From contig JAHBVL010000002.1 in assembly GCA_019637585.1 (NCBI GenBank), forward strand, positions 124,001 to 188,000: a stretch of DNA of 64,000 nt. Direction: 5' to 3'. Shown here in pieces: positions 50,467 through 60,068 of this stretch (positions are counted from its first letter, which is position 1; each line of letters opens with the position of its first letter). The notes under the pieces were generated by a model. It had not been told where the DNA came from, searched no databases, and saw only the letters and a list, made by a program, of their open reading frames with translations. Made by a program: the position numbers and the translations under genes. The DNA comes from Thermomicrobiales bacterium. GTDB lineage: Bacteria; Chloroflexota; Chloroflexia; Thermomicrobiales; UBA6265.

Positions 50467-52436
50467 TAATCCGCTGGCGCCGGCGTGAGCTGCGGGCGGC
50501 TGTCGTCGTCCTGTTTCTTTCTCGCCCTTGGCCGGCGGGCTGGTTTCGCCTGGGCGGCTGCTTCCTTGATGGCGGGAGCTGCGGCGGGAGGACCAGCGAG
50601 CCGCGGCGCCGGACGTGGCGTGTCGAAGAGCGCTTCGAGCTGCTCGCCCTCGATCGTCTCTTCCTTGATCAGCAGTTCGGCAATGGCTTCCAGTTTGTCG
50701 AAGTGCTCGGTCAGGATCTCTTTGGCGCGCTCGTGGCCCCGGTCGACGAGCACCCGGATTTCCTTGTCGATTTCGTAGGCGACTTCGTCACTGTAGTTGC
50801 GCTGCTCGGAGATCTCCCGGCCGAGGAAAACCAGCTCGTCCTTCTTGCCGAAGGCGAGGGGACCCAGCTTCTCGCTCATGCCGAATTCGGTGACCATCCG
50901 GCGGGCCATTCCCGTGGCACGCTCAATGTCGTTGGCAGCGCCGGTCGATTGCTCGTCGAAGACCATCATCTCGGCGATATGTCCGGCCATGAAGACGGCC
51001 AGCTCGTCCTCGAACTGGCGCTTGGTCTTGAAGAGGCGATCTTCGTCGGGTACGACGCGGGTGTAACCCCCCATCATCCCCCTCGCCACGATCGACACCT
51101 TCCGCACCGGATCGGCATTGGGGAGCATGCGGGCCACGAGTGCGTGTCCCGCTTCGTGATACGCCGTCATCATCCGTTCGCGTTCGGTGATCACCCGGCT
51201 TTTGCGTTGCGGTCCGGCGATGACGCGGTCGATGGCTTCGGTCAGCTCGGTTCGGCCGATGGTCTTCTTGCCCCGTCTGGCGGCGAGAATGGCTGATTCG
51301 TTGACGAGGTTCTCCAAATCCGCGCCGGAGAATCCCGGTGTCTGGCGAGCCAGGTTCTCCACGGAAACGTCCGACTCGAAAGGCTTGCCCCGGGCGTGGA
51401 CTTCGAGGATCGATTTGCGACCCTGGATGTCGGGCCGGTCGAGGATGACCTGTCGGTCGAATCGCCCCGGCCGCAGCAGAGCGGGATCGAGCACATCGGG
51501 CCGGTTCGTGGCCGCAATGACGATCACGCTGGTGCTGCTGTCGAACCCATCCATTTCGACCAGAATCTGGTTCAGCGTCTGTTCGCGCTCGTCATGGCTG
51601 CCGCCAAGCCCGGCGCCGCGCTGCCGGCCGACCGCGTCGATTTCGTCGACGAAGACTATGCACGGAGCGCTCTTCTTGGCCTGTTCGAAGAGGTCACGCA
51701 CCCGGCTGGCGCCGACGCCGACGAACATCTCGACGAACTCAGAACCGGAGATGCTGAAGAAGGGAACACCCGCTTCGCCGGCCACGGCACGTGAGAGGAG
51801 GGTCTTGCCGGTGCCCGGAGGACCGACCAGGAGCACGCCGCGCGGAATGCGGGCGCCAAGCGCCTGGAACTTGTCCGGATACTTGAGGAACTCGACGACT
51901 TCCTCCAGCTCTTCCTTGGCTTCGTCGACTCCCGCCACATCGGCGAAGGTGACGGTCGGTTTGTCGCTGGAAAAGAGGCGCGCTTTGCTCTTGCCAAACG
52001 ACATCGCCTGGCTGTTGGAGCCCTGGGTTTGCCGCATCATGAAGATGAAGAGGCCCAGCAAAAAGAGCATGGGCAGCAGGAACCCGAGCGTCCCAATCCA
52101 GTTGCCCCACCGGCTTCCCTCTTTGACTTCGATCGGCGGCGCGTCGGCAATGTCGACGCCGTAGGCATCGAGCGCTTCGTAGATCGTCGTGTTCGAGGGC
52201 AGGATGGTTTTCGCGTCGTTGACATCGGAATCGACGTACTTCACCCGGACGGTGCTGCTCCCCTCGGACATCGAGAGAGAATGCACGCGGCCGGCGGCGA
52301 TATCATTCGCTACCGCCGAAAAGTCCTTGTTGGTTGTCGATTCTCCGTTGTCAACAACGAGAAACCAGAGCGCAATCACCGCGACGATCAGCACCAGCCA
52401 GATCGTGCCGCTGCGCAGTCTTCTGATATCTCCCAT
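50466..52436 (-). CDS. ftsH: ATP-dependent zinc metalloprotease FtsH
   Basis: Membrane AAA+ protease, 656 residues. Two membrane helices (about 11-28 and 113-134) flank the periplasmic domain. Walker A GPPGTGKT at 205-212, Walker [12 protein letters not shown], second region of homology [19 protein letters not shown], and the zinc site HEAGH at 427-431. The C-terminus ends in a Pro/Ala/Arg-rich tail of about 50 residues. It precedes nothing co-directional within 83 nt of hpt upstream, so hpt-ftsH order is kept as in many bacteria. Confidence 0.97.
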   Translation of the reverse strand: MGDIRRLRSGTIWLVLIVAVIALWFLVVDNGESTTNKDFSAVANDIAAGRVHSLSMSEGSSTVRVKYVDSDVNDAKTILPSNTTIYEALDAYGVDIADAPPIEVKEGSRWGNWIGTLGFLLPMLFLLGLFIFMMRQTQGSNSQAMSFGKSKARLFSSDKPTVTFADVAGVDEAKEELEEVVEFLKYPDKFQALGARIPRGVLLVGPPGTGKTLLSRAVAGEAGVPFFSISGSEFVEMFVGVGASRVRDLFEQAKKSAPCIVFVDEIDAVGRQRGAGLGGSHDEREQTLNQILVEMDGFDSSTSVIVIAATNRPDVLDPALLRPGRFDRQVILDRPDIQGRKSILEVHARGKPFESDVSVENLARQTPGFSGADLENLVNESAILAARRGKKTIGRTELTEAIDRVIAGPQRKSRVITERERMMTAYHEAGHALVARMLPNADPVRKVSIVARGMMGGYTRVVPDEDRLFKTKRQFEDELAVFMAGHIAEMMVFDEQSTGAANDIERATGMARRMVTEFGMSEKLGPLAFGKKDELVFLGREISEQRNYSDEVAYEIDKEIRVLVDRGHERAKEILTEHFDKLEAIAELLIKEETIEGEQLEALFDTPRPAPRLAGPPAAAPAIKEAAAQAKPARRPRARKKQDDDSRPQLTPAPAD

Positions 52437-52518
52437 TGTGTGGTCCTCCGGCCGTGGATTCGTGTGTTTCGAGCGGGGTTGGCTCGACCACGGCGCGAAT
52501 CAGAATTGTAGCATTCGT

Positions 52519-53073
52519 TCAGACCCATTCCCGAATTGCCGACGGGTCGAGAACGCCGATATAGGGGACGTTTCGGTAGCGGCCCGCATAGTCCAGACCA
52601 TACCCCACCACGAACTCGTCCGGGATGTCGAATCCGGTTCTGTCGACCTGCACGTCGACGGCATCGGGTTTGTTTTTTCGCAGCAGCGCGACAACCGTGA
52701 TCCTGGCCGGTTCCCGGCGGGCCAGGTGATCGAGGAGGTACTGCAGCGTCAGGCCGCTGTCGACGATGTCTTCCACAACAACAACATGCCTTCCGGCGAT
52801 GTCCTTGTTCAGGTCTTTGAGAATTCGCACCACTCCGGAGCTGGTGGTGTCGTCGCCATAGCTGGAGACGGCCATGAAGTCGATTTCGACATGATTTTCC
52901 ATGGCTCGCATCAGGTCGGACATGAAGGTCACCGCGCCGGTCAGGACACCCACCAGCAGCGGAGTCCGCCCAGTCGTTTCGGCGTCGAGAAACGCGGCAA
53001 TCTCCCTGACTGCCTCCCGAATCTCAGCTTCCTCGATCAGAATCCGACCGATGCCCTCGTCTTTGCGCGTCAC
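52519..53073 (-). CDS. hpt: Hypoxanthine phosphoribosyltransferase
   Basis: Purine salvage enzyme, 184 residues. Contains LLVGVLTGAVTFMSDLMRAM, EIDFMAVSSYGDDTTSSG, the PRPP loop VVVVEDIVDSGLTLQYLLDHL, and EFVVGYGLDYAGRYRNVPYIGVL. GTG 53073 overlaps the tilS stop (GTGA) and has AGAGG 7 nt upstream; longer frames run into tilS. The tilS-hpt-ftsH order is the classical one. Confidence 0.95.
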   Translation of the reverse strand: MTRKDEGIGRILIEEAEIREAVREIAAFLDAETTGRTPLLVGVLTGAVTFMSDLMRAMENHVEIDFMAVSSYGDDTTSSGVVRILKDLNKDIAGRHVVVVEDIVDSGLTLQYLLDHLARREPARITVVALLRKNKPDAVDVQVDRTGFDIPDEFVVGYGLDYAGRYRNVPYIGVLDPSAIREWV

Positions 53074-54446
53074 AGGCGTGCCTCTTTCCAGTGCCAGCGG
53101 ATCGTCAGTTCGCGGAATCCTGCCACGTCTTCCCGGGACATTGCAGCTTCGGGCAGACCGGGAATGGCGATGACGGAGTCGTCGCTCGTCAGGCACGCGA
53201 TGTCGAATCGAATCAACGGGTGGACACCCGCCGCCCTGAGCGACTCTCGCACCAGCTGTCCGCTCGCTGCCCAGGTGTCGCCGGGGCGGAGCCGGCGAAC
53301 GCCGACGTCCAAGCCCGTTTCGATGTCCCACTCAAGCGTCGACCAAGTGCGGTCGGTTGCCGACGGTTGCACCTCGGGATCGCCCAGCAGTCGCAGGAGA
53401 CCGGATTCCCGGGTCAGTTGGCCGAGCAGATTGGCCGAATTGCCGCATCTGAGGAGATCCCCGGACCGAATTACCCATCGATCCCCTCCCACCTCCAAAT
53501 GCGTCGCCGCGGCGCCTGCCGCTGCGAATGCCACAACTGCCGCTGCCCGCTCGAACGTCGGCTCGGGGACGCCCGATTCCTCCAACCAGCGGCGAACCAC
53601 GCGGAACTGAAGTGGTTGGGGCATGGCATCGAGAATCTGCGTATCCAGATCGCCTGAGGGGTTCACGGCAAGCGCGAACTGCTCGCCAGCCAGTCGGTGA
53701 AGAAACACTGCGTCCCCGGCGGCCAGCTCGGCATAGCGCGCCAGCGCCGCTGCGGCGCCCGGAACATGCTGTTCGAGAAGCGGCAGGACGTCGTGGCGAA
53801 TCGCGTTGCGCCGGAACGTTCGATCGAGATTGCTTTCGTCGTCGACCGGATCGAGACCCGCCTCGCGCACGTAACCGGCGAGAAGCTCTGGCGCTTCCGT
53901 GAGGAACGGCCGCCAGAGGAGCAATCCGCCGGCGTTCGATGGTGCGCTCACCGGATACGGCCCGAGTTCTCGCATTCCGGCCGCGCCGTCGATGCCCGCA
54001 CCACGCAGGAGATGCAACAACACGGTTTCGGCCTGGTCGGAACGATGATGGCCGGTTGCCAGAAGCGACGCGCCATGGTGCAGGCAGAGCTCGGCGAGCG
54101 CCACATACCGTTCGAAACGGGCCCGCTGTTCGACGCCCTCTCCCTGGCAACGCGAGCGAAGATCCGGTTCGAGGCGTGCGACGGCGAAGGGGAGTCCGAT
54201 CGTGCTGGCCAGTGAGCTTGCCCGGTCCGCATCCGCTGATGAAGCGGGGCGCAACCTGTGGTCGATGTGCATCAGCACGGGGCGGATGTCACGAACAGCC
54301 GCGCACCGGTGAAGGGCGATCGCCAGCGCCAGCGAATCCTTCCCCCCGGAAAAACCAACGCCGATCGCCGACCCGGCGGCCAGATTCAGCCGGTCGAGAC
54401 GCTTGAGCATCCGCTGATCGAGACCAGCAATCCGGGAATGGGCCAT
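53070..54446 (-). CDS. tilS: tRNA(Ile)-lysidine synthase
   Basis: Converts C34 of tRNA-Ile2(CAU) to lysidine. 458 residues: N-type PP-loop GVGFSGGKDSLALAIAL (SGGKDS 33-38), LMHIDHRLRPASSADADRA, LATGHHRSDQAETVLLHLLRGAG and LLWRPFLTEA, then the TilS C-terminal domain. ATG 54446 is chosen because a longer frame would run through the tRNA gene at 54482-54553. Overlaps hpt by 4 nt. Confidence 0.95.
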   Translation of the reverse strand: MAHSRIAGLDQRMLKRLDRLNLAAGSAIGVGFSGGKDSLALAIALHRCAAVRDIRPVLMHIDHRLRPASSADADRASSLASTIGLPFAVARLEPDLRSRCQGEGVEQRARFERYVALAELCLHHGASLLATGHHRSDQAETVLLHLLRGAGIDGAAGMRELGPYPVSAPSNAGGLLLWRPFLTEAPELLAGYVREAGLDPVDDESNLDRTFRRNAIRHDVLPLLEQHVPGAAAALARYAELAAGDAVFLHRLAGEQFALAVNPSGDLDTQILDAMPQPLQFRVVRRWLEESGVPEPTFERAAAVVAFAAAGAAATHLEVGGDRWVIRSGDLLRCGNSANLLGQLTRESGLLRLLGDPEVQPSATDRTWSTLEWDIETGLDVGVRRLRPGDTWAASGQLVRESLRAAGVHPLIRFDIACLTSDDSVIAIPGLPEAAMSREDVAGFRELTIRWHWKEARL

Positions 54447-54481
54447 GGATTGTCTTTCGGATTCATCTGCAGGTGGAGCGG

Positions 54482-54553
54482 TGCCGACGGGTGGAATCGA
54501 ACCACCGGCCAAGGGCTTATGAGTCCCTTGCTCTGCCGCTGAGCTACGTCGGC
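54482..54553 (-). tRNA. tRNA with CAT anticodon, probably elongator tRNA-Met
   Basis: Acceptor GCCGACG/CGTCGGC, discriminator A, anticodon loop CTCATAA (anticodon CAT), T arm GGTGG/CCACC. The 31-39 pair is A-G, a mismatch. The GACGTAGCTCAG 5' segment resembles elongator tRNA-Met of E. coli, but tRNA-Ile2 is not excluded. It lies 36 nt upstream of tilS. Confidence 0.9.
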
Positions 54554-54638
54554 TCATGTCTGAACCAGTGGCAAAGAGTAGCAATCCGCGCATGCGAGCG
54601 TCAAACCGGGAGCGGTCGCTTTTGTCGCCGATCCGACG

Positions 54639-55604
54639 TCAATTGGCCTGTGGGCAGACGAACTCGTCGAATGCGGAGGCGAGACTCTCCATGGTGCCAC
54701 CCAGCTGAGCGAACGCGGCGGCCACGGTGTTGCGGGCTAGGACGAGCGCGGTCACTGGTCCTGTGCCGCCCGGTACCGGCGTGATCGCGCCAGCGTGTCC
54801 CAGTAGCGCGGCGTAGTCGGCATCGCCAACCACTTTCTCGTTGACGACATTGATGCCGAAATCGAGCACCGTTGCCCCAGGTCTGATATGCGACCGGTTG
54901 AGCCAGCGTGGCGCGCCGGTGGCCACGGCGATGATGTCGGCGCGCCGGGTATAGGACTCGAGATCGACCGTCCTGCTATGACAGATCGTCACGGTCGCGT
55001 CCCTGCCGAGGAGAAGCGCGGCGAGCGGCCGTCCGACGACATTGCTTCGTCCGACGACAACCGCGTGCGCTCCTTCGATCGGAATGCGGTAGTGATCGAG
55101 AAGGAGAATGCCGCCTTGTGGGGTGCTCGGCGCCAGGCAAGGCAGTCCCAGGTGAAGACGGCCGGCATTGGCTGGCGTAATGCCATCGACATCCTTCATC
55201 GGGTTGAGGAACTCGTTGACGACCTCTCTGGAGAGGTGAGGCGGCAACGGCATCAGCACCAGCACGCCGGTGACCGAAGCATCGTCACAGAGCTGTTTCA
55301 GCAGTTCCTGCAAATCAGCGTCGGTCGATCCATTGGGGAGGTCGACCGGCTCGTGCGCCAGTCCCACCCGGTCGAGCGTCTTGACGATCGACCGGCGGTA
55401 GGCGACGGCAGCCGGATTGTCCGACGCACTGACCGTCACCAGTTTCGGCAATGGCCCCCCACAGCTGATCAAATGGGCTGTGGCAGCACGGATTTCCTTC
55501 CGCAACGCCGAGGCCACCTCGCCGCCGCGCAAGAGCTGGGTTTCGCCGTCTCCTGAAGCCACAGGAGCCGAACGCGCGGATGCCGAATGTGCAACTGAAA
55601 CCAT
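54639..55604 (-). CDS. folD: FolD-family methylenetetrahydrofolate dehydrogenase with altered cyclohydrolase site
   Basis: 321 residues, with about 20 extra at the N-terminus. Family segments: NPMKDVDGITPANAGRL, PSTPQGGILLLDHY, AVVVGRSNVVGRPLAALLL, ATVTICHSRT and the C-terminal ITPVPGGTGPVTALVL. The catalytic Lys (fourth residue after the conserved Tyr) is Ile73 here and the Gln of VQLPLP is Leu117; the Asp of KDVDG (D140) is kept. This predicts an intact NADP-binding dehydrogenase with little or no cyclohydrolase activity. Confidence 0.92.
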   Translation of the reverse strand: MVSVAHSASARSAPVASGDGETQLLRGGEVASALRKEIRAATAHLISCGGPLPKLVTVSASDNPAAVAYRRSIVKTLDRVGLAHEPVDLPNGSTDADLQELLKQLCDDASVTGVLVLMPLPPHLSREVVNEFLNPMKDVDGITPANAGRLHLGLPCLAPSTPQGGILLLDHYRIPIEGAHAVVVGRSNVVGRPLAALLLGRDATVTICHSRTVDLESYTRRADIIAVATGAPRWLNRSHIRPGATVLDFGINVVNEKVVGDADYAALLGHAGAITPVPGGTGPVTALVLARNTVAAAFAQLGGTMESLASAFDEFVCPQAN

Positions 55605-55977
55605 GGTGCGGGTGCCTGCTGTCGAAATCTCGCCGGGGCGAGCCGTTCCCAGGTTGCAGTGTACGTCACACCTGAGCCTGCCAGAAGGTCACCAGAGCGG
55701 CAAGCGGGCCTGTCTGGCCATGCGGGAAGGGGACTTCCTGCCAGGGCCGAGGGTTGTTTCGACAGCATTCCGCCAGTACAAACGACACCGAATCATCAGC
55801 AGTGTTGTAATTCCGCGAGACAACGACAGGTCGGTGGGTAATGTGGATATCATCCCCTCGAAGCATTGACTCGGCAGGCACATGCTGGTAGGATGGTGTC
55901 ACCGAGTCACTCGAAGCGTTGACTCGCTGGCGCAGTCGTTCTGTCTGTGTCTCTTAGTCACAGGTGCGGGGGTAGGC
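55605..55977. other. Intergenic region with direct repeats upstream of the XRE regulator
   Basis: 373 nt. Two near-identical repeats of about 22 nt, CGAAGCaTTGACTCGgCaGG at 55859 and CGAAGCgTTGACTCGcTGG at 55912, carry TTGACTC; a CGAGTCA copy in inverse orientation lies between them. The first TTGACT (55867-55872) with TAGGAT (55889-55894) forms a candidate promoter. No gene is supported here. Confidence 0.55.
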
Positions 55978-56382
55978 ATGTCGGAATTCGGACAGCTCCT
56001 GAAGGCACTCCGTGAAAGGCGCGGTGTGTCACAAAGCAAGCTGGCGGAACGAGCTGATTTCGATCACAGCTACGTGAGCCGGCTGGAGGGCGGGGCGCGA
56101 ATGCCCACTCGGGACGCCGTGGACAGGCTTGGCGGAGCTTTGGGTCTTGGCGAGAGTGAGCGGGACGCGCTGCTGGCGGCGGCAGGATTTCTGCCACGCG
56201 ATGTTACGAATCTTCTTTCAAGTGAACCGGTCCTGGGTGAAGTTCTCGATCTGCTGAAGGACGAGGCTGTGCCGAGCGAGTACCGGGAGAATATGCGGCA
56301 GGTGCTGCATCTTCTGGCTCAGCAGGCCCGGTTTGCCATGCGAACGGCGCCGGCTGGCGGGAGCGTCAGCGAAGCCGCCTGA
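55978..56382 (+). CDS. XRE-family helix-turn-helix regulator
   Basis: 134 residues. HTH_3-type domain at 4-65: FGQLLKALRERRGVSQSKLAERADFDHSYVSRLEGGARMPTRDAVDRLGGAL (in part RGVSQSKLAERADFDHSYVS). The C-terminal half is helical and of unknown role. ATG 55978 with GGGGGTAGG upstream; a longer frame has no family similarity. The TTGACTC repeats upstream are candidates for its own binding sites. Confidence 0.88.
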   Translation: MSEFGQLLKALRERRGVSQSKLAERADFDHSYVSRLEGGARMPTRDAVDRLGGALGLGESERDALLAAAGFLPRDVTNLLSSEPVLGEVLDLLKDEAVPSEYRENMRQVLHLLAQQARFAMRTAPAGGSVSEAA

Positions 56383-56555
56383 TTCTCCCTTGAGACTCAG
56401 ATTCGGCCCTGCTCGCCGGCTGCTGGCTCCCCGCCCCAAGCCGGAATGAGCGGGGCCGATTTGCGCCCCGAGGTCGAAGCAACGAGGTATCCTAACCAGA
56501 CCAGTTGAAGAACCGCATCGACGAACCGCATTCGTCGCTGGAAAGCTCCTCTCCC

Positions 56556-59500
56556 GTGCCCGAGTTCGCTCACCTTCATCTCCACACCGAATTCTCCCTT
56601 CTCGATGGAATGGGCAGAATCGACGACTACGTCCGCCTCGCTCATGAGAAAAACATCAAACACCTGGCGTTGACCGATCATGGCGTCATGTACGGGGCCA
56701 TGGACTGGCACGGCAAACTCACCGATGCCGGGTTGCATCCGATCATCGGCATGGAAGCCTATTTCGCCGACGGTCCGGCCGCGCCGCCTCCGCCCGACGC
56801 CGGTGAAGAGGAACGCAAAGCGCGCCGCAACTCGTTCCATCTCCTCCTGCTGGCCCAGAACACCACCGGCTACCGGAATCTGCTTCGTCTCGCGTCCAAA
56901 GCGAGCCTGGAAGGGTTCTATTACCGGCCGCGTATCGACCGGGAAATGCTGGCGCAGTTCTCGTCCGGGCTTATCGCCACATCGGCCTGTCTGGGTGGGC
57001 CGGTAGCCCGCAACTTCCTGAGAGAAAAGCCGGATGCCGCCCGGGATCACGCCGGTTCGCTGGCTGAGATATTCGGCCGGGACCGGTTCTTCATCGAATT
57101 GCAGGACCACGGGCTCAAAGAGCAGCGGGCCGTCAATCCGGAGCTGATCTCGCTGGCGAAGTCGTTCGACCTGCCCATGGTCGTGACCAACGACGTCCAC
57201 TACTGCAACCAGCTCGATGCTCCCGCTCAGGAGATTCTGGTCTGCGTTCAGACCAACAAAACGCTCGACGATCCGACGCGGCTGAAGCAGGAGACCGACG
57301 AGCTCTATCTCAAGTCGCCTGAAGAGATGTGGGACCGCTTCAGCGAGATCCCGGAAGCGCTGACCAACACGATGCGCATCGCCGAGATGTGCGAGCTCGA
57401 TCTCACCACCGGCGAGTATCAGCTGCCCGATTTCGCCGCCCCCGATGGTCTTTCCAATCATCAGTATCTGGAAAAACTCTGCCGCGACGGCGCGATCGCC
57501 TATTACGGCCACGACACCGGCGAGGTGGGCGAACGCCTGGCGTTCGAGCTGGGCGTCATCGGCCAGATGAAGCTGACGAACTACTTTCTCGTGGTCTGGG
57601 ATTTCGTCCGGTTTGCCAAAGAGAATGGCATCCTCGTTGGTCCGGGCCGTGGTTCGGCGCTGGGGAGCATGGTCTCTTTTACCCTCGGCATCACCGCGCT
57701 CGATCCGTTGCGATATGGACTCCTTTTCGAGCGGTTTCTCAACCCCTCCCGCATTTCGATGCCAGATATCGACATCGACTTCGCCGACGATCGCCGCCAG
57801 GAGGTCATCAACTACGTTGTCCAAAAATACGGCGAAGATCGGGTGGCGCAGATCATCACATTTGGCACAATGGCCGCCAAGGGATCGGTGCGAGACGTCG
57901 GCAAGGCAATGGGGATGCCCCTGTCCGAGATCGATCGGGTGGCCAAACTGATCCCGAATACTCCCAAGATCAAGCTCGATGAAGCGATCGATGGCGTTCC
58001 GGAATTGAAAACGATCTACGAATCCGACCCCGGGTTGCGGAAGCTGATCGACACCGCAAAAACGGTCGAAGGCGTCGCCAGACACTCATCCACCCACGCC
58101 GCCGGCGTGGTGATTTCCCGGGGGCCGCTCATCGATACCGTGCCCCTGCAGCGTGCCGGTGGCAAGAGCGAAGGTGAAATCACGACCCAGTTTCCGATGG
58201 GTCAGCTGGAGAGCCTTGGACTCCTCAAGATCGACTTCCTCGGTCTCACCACCCTGACCATCATCGGCAAGGCCGTGGAGCTGGCGAAAGCCAAGGACCC
58301 CAACCTGACGGTCGAGAACATCCCGCTCGAAGACGACTACGCCTACTCGCTCCTGCGGCGCGGGGATACCCACGGCATCTTCCAACTGGAAGGTGGCATG
58401 ACTACCCGAATGACCGTCGACGTCGCGCCCGAGCGGTTCGAGGACATCATCGCCCTCATGGCGTTGATCCGCCCGGGACCAATGGAAAACGCTCCGGAGT
58501 ACATCGGCCGGAAGCACGGCAGGCTCGAGATCAGCTACATGCACCCCGATCTCGAGCCGATCCTGAAAGAGACCTACGGGATCGCGGTCTACCAGGAGCA
58601 GGTCATGCAGGTGGCCAACGCCATCGCCGGGTTCTCCCTGGCCGAAGGCGACGGTCTGCGCAAGGCAATGGGGAAGAAGAACAAGGAGTTCTTCGAGTCG
58701 TACCGGACGCCGTTCATCTCTGGAGCGGCAGAGCATGGCTTGAGCGACAAGCTGGCCAACGACATCTTCGACTTGCTGGGCAAGTTCGGGAACTACGGAT
58801 TCAACAAATCGCACAGCGCCGGCTACGCCGTCATCAGCGCCCAAACCGCGTACATGAAGGCCAACTATCCCGTGGAGTTCATGGCCGCGTTCCTGTCGGC
58901 GAGCAGCGACAACTCCGAGCGGATCGTTCTCGATATCGCCGAGTGCCGCCGGCTGGGTATCCCCGTGCATGGCCCGAATGTCAGCCGTTCCCAGGTCGAT
59001 TTCACGGTCGAGGTCGATGACGATGGAGTCGAGGGGATTCGGTTCGGGCTCGGTGCTGTCCGGAATGTGGGCAAAGGGGCTGCCGCGGCGATTGTCGAGT
59101 CGCGTGAAGCGCTCGACGATCAACGCTACAGCTCGCTGGATGAGTTCTGCGAAGCGGTCGACTGGACCCGCATTTCACGAAGAGTGGCGGAGTCGCTCGG
59201 ACGGGCGGGCGCGCTCGATGAGTTCGGTCCGCGCCGGTCAGTGCTGAATCTCCTCGAACCTGCTATCGCCTCGGCGAATGAGCGAAGGAAGGCAGCTGCC
59301 CGTGGCCAGCTCGGATTCGACATGCAAATGCCGGTGGTTCCGACGCCGACCCAGATCACGCCCACGGCCGCGAACGGGTTCGTGGACGAGCTTCCGATGA
59401 AGCAACGTCTGGCCTGGGAACGGGAGCTGTTGGGCGTCTACATCAGCGAGCATCCCGTCGAGGAGGCATTGCGAAAAGCCGGAACCGCCGGGAGGGTGCA

Positions 59501-60062
59501 GATCGCCGAACTGCCCGACCGGGGTCACGATGCTCGGGTCAGACTCATCGCGCGGGTGAATGGCATGCGCCGGCTCGTGACCCGGACGGGCAAGTCGATG
59601 GGCGTCGCCGATCTCGAGGATCTGACCGGAACCATTGAGCTCGTGCTCTTCCCCGAGAAGTATCAGGAGTATGGGGAGATCGTCGAAGTCGACGAAATTC
59701 TCGATGTCTTCGCCAGATTCGAGCAGAAAGACGACCGCCGCCAGCTGATCTGCGAACAGGTGCTGACGGAGATCGAGAATCTGCAGAAGTCGGACAGGTT
59801 CCTCCATGTCCGGTTCCCCGATCTGCAGAAGGAGACCGATCTCGTCGATCTGATGCGTGGTGTTGACAGGGTGCTGAAGGGGCACGAGGGTGATGACCGT
59901 GTGGTGTTCCACCTGCGCATCGCCGGAGAAGAGCGGTTGCTGCGCAGCCGTTCGTTGCAAGTCGATGCCGATGACTATCTCATCCGGGCGTTGGAGCAAA
60001 TCCTCGGCGCCGGTTCAGTGACCATCGATCCACCGGCTCTGGCGCTGGCCATGTCGGCCTGA
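56556..60062 (+). CDS. dnaE: DNA polymerase III alpha subunit
   Basis: Replicative polymerase, 1168 residues. PHP domain at the N-terminus (FAHLHLHTEFSLLDG, LTDHGVMYGA), the polymerase catalytic Asp pair in RISMPDIDIDFADDRRQEVINYV, GRGSALGSMVSFTLGIT, HAAGVVIS, the helix-hairpin-helix region, and the OB fold (ARVRLIARVNGMRRLVTRTGKSMGV in part) near residue 970. GTG 56556 gives the family-like start VPEFAHLHLHTE; TTG 56505 would add 17 residues. DnaE1-type, with intact PHP metal motifs. Confidence 0.97.
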   Translation: MPEFAHLHLHTEFSLLDGMGRIDDYVRLAHEKNIKHLALTDHGVMYGAMDWHGKLTDAGLHPIIGMEAYFADGPAAPPPPDAGEEERKARRNSFHLLLLAQNTTGYRNLLRLASKASLEGFYYRPRIDREMLAQFSSGLIATSACLGGPVARNFLREKPDAARDHAGSLAEIFGRDRFFIELQDHGLKEQRAVNPELISLAKSFDLPMVVTNDVHYCNQLDAPAQEILVCVQTNKTLDDPTRLKQETDELYLKSPEEMWDRFSEIPEALTNTMRIAEMCELDLTTGEYQLPDFAAPDGLSNHQYLEKLCRDGAIAYYGHDTGEVGERLAFELGVIGQMKLTNYFLVVWDFVRFAKENGILVGPGRGSALGSMVSFTLGITALDPLRYGLLFERFLNPSRISMPDIDIDFADDRRQEVINYVVQKYGEDRVAQIITFGTMAAKGSVRDVGKAMGMPLSEIDRVAKLIPNTPKIKLDEAIDGVPELKTIYESDPGLRKLIDTAKTVEGVARHSSTHAAGVVISRGPLIDTVPLQRAGGKSEGEITTQFPMGQLESLGLLKIDFLGLTTLTIIGKAVELAKAKDPNLTVENIPLEDDYAYSLLRRGDTHGIFQLEGGMTTRMTVDVAPERFEDIIALMALIRPGPMENAPEYIGRKHGRLEISYMHPDLEPILKETYGIAVYQEQVMQVANAIAGFSLAEGDGLRKAMGKKNKEFFESYRTPFISGAAEHGLSDKLANDIFDLLGKFGNYGFNKSHSAGYAVISAQTAYMKANYPVEFMAAFLSASSDNSERIVLDIAECRRLGIPVHGPNVSRSQVDFTVEVDDDGVEGIRFGLGAVRNVGKGAAAAIVESREALDDQRYSSLDEFCEAVDWTRISRRVAESLGRAGALDEFGPRRSVLNLLEPAIASANERRKAAARGQLGFDMQMPVVPTPTQITPTAANGFVDELPMKQRLAWERELLGVYISEHPVEEALRKAGTAGRVQIAELPDRGHDARVRLIARVNGMRRLVTRTGKSMGVADLEDLTGTIELVLFPEKYQEYGEIVEVDEILDVFARFEQKDDRRQLICEQVLTEIENLQKSDRFLHVRFPDLQKETDLVDLMRGVDRVLKGHEGDDRVVFHLRIAGEERLLRSRSLQVDADDYLIRALEQILGAGSVTIDPPALALAMSA

Positions 60063-60068
60063 TCGCCG

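Noticed and set aside
52519-53331. Long form of Hpt with 86 extra residues
   Set aside because: The extension is tilS in another frame; the GTG at 53073 has a ribosome site and the GTGA overlap.
54482-54553. selC (tRNA-Sec) to match the selenoprotein
   Set aside because: Normal class I tRNA with a short variable arm and CAT anticodon, not the long TCA tRNA-Sec.
54447-54593. N-terminal extension of tilS
   Set aside because: The added codons are the tRNA(CAT) gene read as protein.
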